This document shows, piece after piece, positions 35,399 through 40,880 of a stretch of 40,880 nucleotides of DNA. Origin of the DNA: Mangrovihabitans endophyticus (GTDB taxonomy: Bacteria > Actinomycetota > Actinomycetes > Mycobacteriales > Micromonosporaceae); the NCBI RefSeq assembly GCF_014646155.1, contig NZ_BMMX01000004.1, positions 1 to 40,880 on the forward strand, written 5' to 3'. Each line of letters starts with the position of its first letter. Position 1 is the first letter of the stretch. Both the position numbers and the translations under genes were made by a program. The notes below the pieces were generated by a model, which saw only the letters and a program-made list of their open reading frames with translations, had not been told where the DNA came from and did not search any database.

Positions 35399-36664
35399 TT
35401 AGGCGTCCGTCGACGCGGTCGCCCGCCGCGGCGCGACATCCAGCGGAAGGTCCCGCAGCCCGCGCACCGGCGAGAGCAGCCAGGCCACGGGTGCACACAC
35501 GGAGACGGCCGCAAAGAGGAACAGCGTCGTCCGCGCGCCGACCGCGCCGGCTAGGGCACCCGCGACGACGCCGCCGATCGGGATCGCACCCCAGGAGACG
35601 AACTTGATCGTGGCGATCACCCGGGAGAGCAGTTCGGGCGGGCTGGCGGTCTGCCGGTACGTCCGGTTGGTCACGCTGAGCACCACCACCGCCCCGGCGA
35701 AGATCAGCGTGCCGGCGCCGAACGCCAGGTAGGCGGTCGTGCCGCTGCCCGCCGGGAGCAGGAACGCCCCGCCCACCCCGACAAAGCCGGCGATCACCAG
35801 CCCCCGGGCGGTGCCGAAGCGGTCGGTGAATCGGGTGGTCAGCACCGCGCCGATCAGCGTGCCCAACCCGTCCGCGGCGAGCAGCGCGCCGACCAGTCCG
35901 GGCGGTGCGTGCAGCTCACGCACCAGGTAGTACGGGAAGAGGGCGTGCTGGGCGCCGCACACGAAGTTCACCGCCGTCGCGGCCCACATGCCCGGTCCGA
36001 TGACCGGATGCCGGACCACGAAATGCCATCCCTGGCGAATCAGCTCGGCCATCGGCGGGCGGCCGGTGGACGGCTCGGCGCGGCGACTCGGCAGGGAACG
36101 CAGCAACGCGGCGGATGCGATGTAGCTCACCGCATCCACGAGCAGGGTCGGCACCGCCCCGAACGCCTGCACGGCGACGCCGCCCAGGGGCGGCCCGCCC
36201 AGTTGGGTGGCCGCGTGGGTGCCGGAATTGAGGCTGTTGCGGGCCTGCAACTGCGCGCGCGGCACGATGTGCGGCAGGAACGTCTGATTGGCCACGTCGA
36301 ACAACACGTCGGCGAAGCCGATCACCAGCGCCACCGCCATCAGTTGTGCCACCGTCAGCGCGCCGAGCCACCAGGCGAGCGGCACCGACGTCACGGCCAC
36401 GGCGCGGGTGAGGTCGGCGCCGACCTGTGTGCCGCGCAACGGCAGCCGCTGCACGACGACCCCGGCAGGCAGGCTGATCAGCAGGTATGCCAGGTAGCCC
36501 GCGGCGGAGATCAAGCCCATCTCGAACGCCGAGGCGTGCAGCACGGTGAGTGCGGTCAGCGGGAGCGCCACGGCGCCCACCGCCGACCCCAGTCCGCTGG
36601 TCGTGCCGGCCGTCCACCATCGCCAGAACACGCCCATCCGGCCCCCGTTCCCCGTGGGTTTCAT
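35399..36664 (-). CDS. MFS transporter (drug/metabolite exporter type)
   Basis: A ~421-residue integral membrane protein with about twelve hydrophobic helices. It has PAGVVVQRLPLRGTQVGADL after helix 2, ADVLFDVANQTFLPHIV, RNSLNSGTHAATQLGGPPLGG in the centre and TTRFTDRFGTARGL between the halves, a layout seen in actinomycete exporters of the MFS_3/enterobactin-exporter kind. ATG 36664 is 10 nt from a TATAGT box on the minus strand; ATG 36637 is an internal alternative. Its promoter overlaps that of the divergent HxlR-peroxiredoxin gene, which probably regulates it. The cargo is unknown. Confidence 0.87.
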   Translation of the reverse strand: MKPTGNGGRMGVFWRWWTAGTTSGLGSAVGAVALPLTALTVLHASAFEMGLISAAGYLAYLLISLPAGVVVQRLPLRGTQVGADLTRAVAVTSVPLAWWLGALTVAQLMAVALVIGFADVLFDVANQTFLPHIVPRAQLQARNSLNSGTHAATQLGGPPLGGVAVQAFGAVPTLLVDAVSYIASAALLRSLPSRRAEPSTGRPPMAELIRQGWHFVVRHPVIGPGMWAATAVNFVCGAQHALFPYYLVRELHAPPGLVGALLAADGLGTLIGAVLTTRFTDRFGTARGLVIAGFVGVGGAFLLPAGSGTTAYLAFGAGTLIFAGAVVVLSVTNRTYRQTASPPELLSRVIATIKFVSWGAIPIGGVVAGALAGAVGARTTLFLFAAVSVCAPVAWLLSPVRGLRDLPLDVAPRRATASTDA

Positions 36665-36674
36665 TTTGGAACGG

Positions 36675-36682
36675 ACTATAAT
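36675..36682. promoter_or_regulatory. Shared bidirectional -10 region (MFS / HxlR-peroxiredoxin)
   Basis: ACTATAAT gives TATAAT on the plus strand (36677-36682), 7 nt before ATG 36690, and TATAGT on the minus strand, 10 nt before ATG 36664. One eight-base box thus serves both genes, and any protein bound here would control both. Confidence 0.7.
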
Positions 36683-36689
36683 CGGCGAG

Positions 36690-37574
36690 ATGCGACGCGT
36701 CGACCCCGCCGATGCCGACTGCGGCATCGCCCAGGCGCTCGGCGTGCTCACCGACTTCTGGACGTTCCTCCTCATTCGGGACATCGCCGGGGGCGTGACC
36801 AGGTTCGACGCCCTGCAGCGCGAGCTGGGCGTCAGCCGGCGCGCCCTGGCCGAGCGGCTGTCCGCCCTGGTCGACCACGGGGTGTTGATCCGCAAGCCGT
36901 ACAGCGACCGGCCGGTCCGGCACGATTACCTGCTCACCGCGAAGGGCGAGGGCGTGTTGCCGGTGCTCGTCGCGCTGCAGGAATTCGGCGACCGGCACGT
37001 GCTCGGCGACGGCACGCTGACCGGAGCCGCCACCGCGGCCGAGACCCGCCGCGCACACGCCATGATCGGCCGCCGCCTGCCCGATCCGTCACTTGTCGAC
37101 TCGCCGACCGTGCTCTACTTCTTCCCCGGCGCCTTCGCGCCCTCGGCACCGGACTATCCGCCCGGCTGGGGGGACATCCCCGGGGCGCCCGGTTGCACCC
37201 TCGAATCCCTGACGTACGCCGCCCGGACGGCCGACTTCGAGGCCCTCGGCGTGGCGGTGCGCGGGGTCAGCACCCAGCGCCCCGACCAGTTGGCGGCCCT
37301 CGCCGCGCACGCCGCCCTGCCCTTTCCGTTGCTGTCCGACGCGGACGGGCGGCTGGCGGCCGGACTGCGTCTGCCCACCTTCCGGGCCGCCGGAGTGGAT
37401 CGCTTCAAGCGGCTGTCGCTGCTGGTGGACCCGGACGCGACGATTCGCTCCGTGCAGTACCCGATCACCGACCCGGCCGGATCGGTGGCCGAAATGCTGG
37501 ATCGGGCGCGCGCGTCGCGGAGCCGCTCCCGCGGCGGTGGGGCGGCCAGCGGCTACCGTGGGACGGGTGCGTGA
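36690..37574 (+). CDS. HxlR-type regulator fused to a peroxiredoxin-like domain
   Basis: A 294-residue protein. Residues 1-105 are an HxlR winged helix (DCGIAQALGVLTDFWTFLLI, VSRRALAERLSALVDHGVL). Residues 120-280 are a thioredoxin-fold redoxin: TVLYFFPGAFAP, a resolving/peroxidatic-like APGCTLES (Cys169), ALGVAVRGVSTQRPDQLAALA and FPLLSDADGRLAAGL. The whole protein has only two cysteines, Cys11 and Cys169. HxlR relatives such as HypR and QorR sense oxidants or quinones through an N-terminal Cys, so a Cys11-Cys169 switch is an attractive inference. The gene is leaderless (TATAAT 7 nt upstream) and its stop overlaps the glpD start. Confidence 0.87.
   Translation: MRRVDPADADCGIAQALGVLTDFWTFLLIRDIAGGVTRFDALQRELGVSRRALAERLSALVDHGVLIRKPYSDRPVRHDYLLTAKGEGVLPVLVALQEFGDRHVLGDGTLTGAATAAETRRAHAMIGRRLPDPSLVDSPTVLYFFPGAFAPSAPDYPPGWGDIPGAPGCTLESLTYAARTADFEALGVAVRGVSTQRPDQLAALAAHAALPFPLLSDADGRLAAGLRLPTFRAAGVDRFKRLSLLVDPDATIRSVQYPITDPAGSVAEMLDRARASRSRSRGGGAASGYRGTGA
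37554..37559 (+). promoter_or_regulatory. Candidate internal -10 box (TACCGT) for glpD
   Basis: TACCGT lies 7 nt before GTG 37567, inside the last codons of the HxlR-peroxiredoxin gene. It would give glpD a leaderless promoter of its own. Confidence 0.4.
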
Positions 37575-39354
37575 TTCCTCGGTCTCCCGGTTCGCGGCCG
37601 GTCGGCTCTCCCCGACCCGGCGCGCCACCGATCTGCGCCGACTGCGTGACGAGCAGTTCGACGTGCTCGTCGTGGGCGGCGGCGTCACCGGCGCGGGTGC
37701 CGCGCTGGACGCCGCCTCACGCGGCCTGAAGGTCGCCCTCGTGGAAGCCCGTGACCTCGCCGCGGGTACCTCCAGCCGATCGAGCAAGCTCATCCATGGC
37801 GGCTTGCGATATCTGGAACAGCTCGAACTGCATCTGGTCCATGAGGCGCTGACCGAGCGCGGCCTGCTGGCCACCCGGATCGCGCCGCACCTGGTGCGCC
37901 CGGTGCCCATCCTGGTGCCGTTGACCAGTGCCGCGCCTCCGGCACGGGTGTGGAACCGCGCGTACTACGGGCTGGGGGTGGCGGCGTACGACGCGTTCGC
38001 CGGCATCGTGGGCCACGGGCGTGGCATGCCGCTGCACCGGCACCTGACCCGTGGCGGCGCCCGGCATCTGTTCCCCAGCCTGCGCGCCGACAAGGTGGTG
38101 GGCGCCATCCGCTACTACGACGGGCAGGTGGACGACGCGCGTCTCGTGGTCAACCTGGCCGGCACCGCGGCCAGCCTCGGCGCGGCCGTGGTCACCAGCG
38201 CCCGCGTCACCGGCTTCGTCCGGGAGGCTCGCGAGGTCGTCGGCGTCCGGCTCCGCGATCTGGAGGCCCCCGGCGGGCCGGAGTTCGACGTCCGGGCGCG
38301 CACGGTCGTCGCCGCCACCGGAGTGTGGAGCGACGACATGTCGCAGATGCTCAGCGACGTCGGCGTGCGCCCCGGCATGCGGGTCCGCGCCTCCAAGGGC
38401 GTGCACCTCGTGGTGCCGCGGTCGGCGATCACCGGCGAAGCCGGCCTCATCCTGCGGACGCCCACCTCGGTGCTGTTCGTCATCCCCTGGGGCGGCCACT
38501 GGATCATCGGCACCACGGACACCGACTGGCAGCTCGACCGCGCGCATCCCTCCGCGTCCGCCCGGGACATCCGCTACCTGCTGGACCAGGTCAACACCGT
38601 GCTGGAGCGGCCGCTCACCACCGACGACATCCAGGGCGTGTACGCCGGATTGCGTCCCCTGCTGTCCGGCGAGGCCGACTCCACGTCGAAGCTGTCCCGC
38701 GAACACGCCGTGGTCGAGCCGATGCTCGGTCTGCTCCTGGTGGCGGGCGGCAAATACACCACCTACCGGGTGATGGCCGCGGACGTGATCGACCGGGCGG
38801 TGCGCCGGCTCGGCGGTGCGCACCTGCCCTCCCGCACCGACGAGCTGCCGCTGCTCGGCGCGGACGGATACGCCGCGGCGTGGCGGGAACGACAGGACAT
38901 CGCGCGGCGGCACGGTGTCACCGCCGGCGTGGTCGAGCATCTGCTGGAGCGGTACGGCACGCTGGCGACCCATCTGCTGGCCATGGTTGCCGCCGATCCG
39001 ACGCTGTCCGCCCCGCTGCCCGGCGCCCCGGAATATCTGGCCGCGGAGATCGCGTACGCGAGCCTGGCCGAGGGTGCGTTGCACCTGGACGACGTGCTCA
39101 CCAGGCGTACCCGGATCTCGATCGAGACCGCGCACCGCGGCACCGAGACGGCCCGGCACGCGGCCGCGGTGATGGGCGACGCGCTGGGCTGGGACAAGGC
39201 GGTCCGCGAGCGGGAGGTCGAGCACTACCTGGCCAGGGTGGCCGCCGAGCGGGAGTCCCAGACCATGCCGGATGACCTGACCGCGGACGCCGCTCGCATC
39301 GGCGTACCTGACGTGCGTGGCTTCACCGGGAACCTGCTCGAAGCCGATCGATGA
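37567..39354 (+). CDS. glpD: Aerobic glycerol-3-phosphate dehydrogenase
   Basis: A 595-residue FAD flavoprotein oxidising glycerol-3-phosphate to dihydroxyacetone phosphate and passing electrons to quinones at the membrane. It has the FAD-binding VVGGGVTGAGAALDA (near 35-49), LVEARDLAAGTSSRSSKLIH, GGLRYLEQLEL, YYDGQVDDARLVV, IGTTDTDW and GGKYTTYRVMA, then the C-terminal DAO_C helical domain. GTG 37567 overlaps the preceding gene by 8 nt (GTGCGTGA). No glpK or glpF lies nearby. Coupling to a redox-type regulator hints at joint control with respiratory or quinone status (inference). Confidence 0.94.
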   Translation: MRDSSVSRFAAGRLSPTRRATDLRRLRDEQFDVLVVGGGVTGAGAALDAASRGLKVALVEARDLAAGTSSRSSKLIHGGLRYLEQLELHLVHEALTERGLLATRIAPHLVRPVPILVPLTSAAPPARVWNRAYYGLGVAAYDAFAGIVGHGRGMPLHRHLTRGGARHLFPSLRADKVVGAIRYYDGQVDDARLVVNLAGTAASLGAAVVTSARVTGFVREAREVVGVRLRDLEAPGGPEFDVRARTVVAATGVWSDDMSQMLSDVGVRPGMRVRASKGVHLVVPRSAITGEAGLILRTPTSVLFVIPWGGHWIIGTTDTDWQLDRAHPSASARDIRYLLDQVNTVLERPLTTDDIQGVYAGLRPLLSGEADSTSKLSREHAVVEPMLGLLLVAGGKYTTYRVMAADVIDRAVRRLGGAHLPSRTDELPLLGADGYAAAWRERQDIARRHGVTAGVVEHLLERYGTLATHLLAMVAADPTLSAPLPGAPEYLAAEIAYASLAEGALHLDDVLTRRTRISIETAHRGTETARHAAAVMGDALGWDKAVREREVEHYLARVAAERESQTMPDDLTADAARIGVPDVRGFTGNLLEADR

Positions 39355-39374
39355 GGCAGTCCCGGCGCCTCCCG

Positions 39375-39380
39375 TAGGCT
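39375..39380 (+). promoter_or_regulatory. -10 box (TAGGCT) for the FUSC gene
   Basis: TAGGCT lies 7 nt before ATG 39388, the common actinomycete leaderless layout. The same hexamer stands 6 nt before the last gene of the window. Confidence 0.55.
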
Positions 39381-39387
39381 GATCGTC

Positions 39388-40608
39388 ATGGCGGACGACG
39401 TCACCGGGCCGGACCAGGTCCAGCGCCGGGTCTCGGCCGCACTGGCCGGTCTGCGTGGCCGATCCGCCTCCGGGCTCACCGGTGCCCTCCGGCGCCTGCG
39501 CGGCGGCTTCATCCTCGCCCTGCAAGCCGGCGTCGCCGCGGCCCTGGCCTGGTATGTCTCGCACGACCTGATCGGGCGCCAGACCCCGTTCTTCGCGCCG
39601 ATCGCTGCGGTCATCACCCTGGCGTCATCGGTGGGCCAGCGGTGGCGGCGGACCAGCGAGCTGGTCGTCGGGGTGGCCATCGGCATCGGCATCGGTGACT
39701 CGTTGATCCTGCTGATCGGCACCGGCCCGGCGCAGCTCGGACTCATCGTCGTGCTCGCCATCCTGGCTGCCACGGTGGTCGGCGGCGGGACCCCTCTGGT
39801 CGTGCAGTCGGCGTCGTCGGCGGTGCTGGTCGCCACCCTGACACCGGCCACCTCGCTGCCCTGGGCGCGCTTCCTGGACGCCCTGGTCGGGGGCGCGATC
39901 GGCCTGATCGTGATGACGTTGCTGCTGCCGCTCAACCCGCTGTCCGTGGTGCGACGCGCCGCCGAGCCCGCGCTCACCGCACTCACCGACGGTCTGCATC
40001 TGGTCGCCGACGGGCTGGATCAGGAAGACGAGGGCGTGGTCCGCAACGCCCTGGACGGGCTGCGGGCGGCCGAGACAACCTTCGCCGGGTTCGCGTCCGC
40101 GGTGGCCGCAGCGGAGGAGAACGTCGCCTTCGCCCCGGCGCGGTGGCGCAGCCGGGGTGCCCTGGCGCAGTACATGGACGGCGCCGACCATGTGGCGTAT
40201 GCGCTGCGCAACGCGCGAGTGCTCACTCGGCGTGCGTTGACCGCCCTGGGCGACGACGAGACCGTGCCGCCCGTGCTGCCCGGCTCCATCCGGTTGTTGG
40301 GTGACGCCGTCACGCTGCTGAAGCAGGAGTGGGCCCGCGGGGTGGAACCCGAGGCCACGCGGGAGCGGGCGTTGCGCGCCGCGGCGGAATCCGGTCAGGC
40401 GTACGACGAGGGTGTCGGATTCTCCGGCGGCGTCGTCGTGGCGCAGGTGCGGTCGACCGCGACCGATCTGCTGCGCGCCACCGGGGTGGAGCACGCCGAG
40501 GCGCCCCGTCTGGTCCGCCGTGCGGTCGGCTGGCACGGCCGTCCCCGAGGCGGTCGCCCACCCACGGGTCGTTTCCGCCCCGGGGCCGGTCCCTCCCCGA
40601 CCCGATGA
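39388..40608 (+). CDS. FUSC-family (aromatic-acid-exporter-like) membrane protein
   Basis: A 406-residue protein. After a basic cytoplasmic N-terminus (1-38) come about six membrane helices (about 39-190) with GRQTPFFAPIAAVITLASSVGQR and RFLDALVGGAIGLIVM, typical of the FUSC/ArAE module. A long helical cytoplasmic domain follows (about 195-370, rich in Ala, Leu and charged residues), then a disordered Arg/Pro/Gly tail. This is the half-size form, which probably dimerises. Family members export aromatic acids or other toxic metabolites; the substrate here is not known. Confidence 0.83.
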   Translation: MADDVTGPDQVQRRVSAALAGLRGRSASGLTGALRRLRGGFILALQAGVAAALAWYVSHDLIGRQTPFFAPIAAVITLASSVGQRWRRTSELVVGVAIGIGIGDSLILLIGTGPAQLGLIVVLAILAATVVGGGTPLVVQSASSAVLVATLTPATSLPWARFLDALVGGAIGLIVMTLLLPLNPLSVVRRAAEPALTALTDGLHLVADGLDQEDEGVVRNALDGLRAAETTFAGFASAVAAAEENVAFAPARWRSRGALAQYMDGADHVAYALRNARVLTRRALTALGDDETVPPVLPGSIRLLGDAVTLLKQEWARGVEPEATRERALRAAAESGQAYDEGVGFSGGVVVAQVRSTATDLLRATGVEHAEAPRLVRRAVGWHGRPRGGRPPTGRFRPGAGPSPTR

Positions 40609-40670
40609 CTTGCCCTGGCATCGACCGGCTTCATCTCTCCTCTCCGCGGCCGGGGCGACGCGGGGGTGGC

Positions 40671-40676
40671 TAGGCT
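40671..40676 (+). promoter_or_regulatory. -10 box (TAGGCT) for the partial gene at the window end
   Basis: TAGGCT lies 6 nt before ATG 40683, and no Shine-Dalgarno sequence is present. Confidence 0.5.
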
Positions 40677-40682
40677 GACACC

Positions 40683-40880
40683 ATGGCCGACGTGACACCG
40701 GGTGGTTCCGCGAATCAGCCCGACCACCCAGCATCCACCGCGACGTCGGCCCCGCCCGCGCCGTCAACGGAGGCAGCGCCTCCGGAACCGGCTCCGGACG
40801 CGGCGGCTCCGGACGCGGCGGCTCCGGACGCGGCGGCTCCGGACGCGGCGGCTCCGGACGCGGCGGCTCCGGACGCGGCG
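40683..40880 (+). CDS. Partial gene: protein with APDAA tandem repeats, cut by the window end
   Basis: ATG 40683 opens MADVTPGGSANQPDHPASTA, then a Pro/Ala/Ser/Thr/Glu-rich stretch, then at least six APDAA pentapeptides running off the window. The frame has no stop within the visible 66 codons. A TAGGCT box 6 nt upstream supports a real leaderless gene. The low-complexity, acidic Pro-Ala N-terminus suggests a disordered cytoplasmic tail or spacer ahead of a domain that lies outside the window. Confidence 0.7.
   Translation, partial: MADVTPGGSANQPDHPASTATSAPPAPSTEAAPPEPAPDAAAPDAAAPDAAAPDAAAPDAAAPDAA
40791..40880 (+). repeat. 15-nt in-frame tandem repeat, six perfect copies to the window end
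   Basis: GCTCCGGACGCGGCG repeats without a single mismatch at 40791, 40806, 40821, 40836, 40851 and 40866. Each copy encodes APDAA. Perfect synonymous identity points to recent slippage. The array may continue past the window. Confidence 0.95.

Overview
The window is about 41 kb of very GC-rich, densely packed chromosomal DNA from a filamentous-type actinomycete. GTG and TTG starts are common, genes overlap by ATGA or GTGA, and the gene set includes an AfsR/SARP-like regulator, a UgpC/MsiK-type sugar ABC ATPase, a DUF3263 protein, a DUF4032 protein, a Cdc48-like AAA ATPase and a stand-alone groEL with CIRCE operators. Micromonosporaceae (Actinoplanes/Micromonospora-like) is my best guess; this is an inference from gene content and intergenic repeat style, not proven. 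I see no phage, transposase, integrase, CRISPR array, rRNA or plasmid origin. It reads as core chromosome.

Layout. 0.1-5.3 kb: a lipoprotein gene diverges from a large SARP-NB-ARC-TPR regulator whose stop overlaps the start of fumC. 5.3-8.7 kb: a secreted subtilase converges on an LCP cell-wall ligase gene; the 528-base gap holds a 15-nt tandem repeat, two related ~69-bp palindromic elements and a long G-rich tract. 9-11.7 kb: rlmB and a membrane-anchored beta-propeller protein. 11.7-13.1 kb: UgpC/MsiK ATPase (minus strand) and tRNA-Thr(UGU). 13.3-16.1 kb: two GNAT acetyltransferases and an unusual RCK-pore-RCK protein. 16.2-18.3 kb: a DUF4032 kinase-like protein, a tiny membrane ORF and a PAP2 phosphatase. 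18.3-22.3 kb: amino-sugar catabolism cluster (SIS isomerase/deaminase, ROK kinase, nagA on minus; DeoR regulator divergent). 22.4-26 kb: DUF3263 protein, Cdc48-like AAA ATPase, lipoprotein. 26-29.6 kb: a two-gene ABC system whose ATPase is fused to an extracytoplasmic CocE/S15-type hydrolase. 29.7-32.1 kb: tandem-GNAT protein, SAM-I riboswitch and thrC. 32.4-35.4 kb: HESRH-motif protein, GNAT, double CIRCE and groEL with terminator. 35.4-39.4 kb: an MFS exporter divergent from an HxlR-peroxiredoxin fusion, followed by glpD. 39.4-40.9 kb: a FUSC-type membrane protein and the start of a gene with APDAA repeats cut by the window end.

Most novel candidates: (i) the hydrolase-ABC ATPase fusion plus permease, which couples an outside hydrolase to an inside ATPase in one chain; (ii) the HxlR-peroxiredoxin fusion with exactly two cysteines, sharing one AT-rich promoter box with an exporter; (iii) the dual-RCK channel-like protein with a degenerate selectivity filter (GSSD in place of GYGD). 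Two genome-scale patterns also stand out: at least seven genes have a TANNNT box 6-7 nt before the start codon (leaderless transcription), and three separate tandem repeats have an exact 15-nt period.
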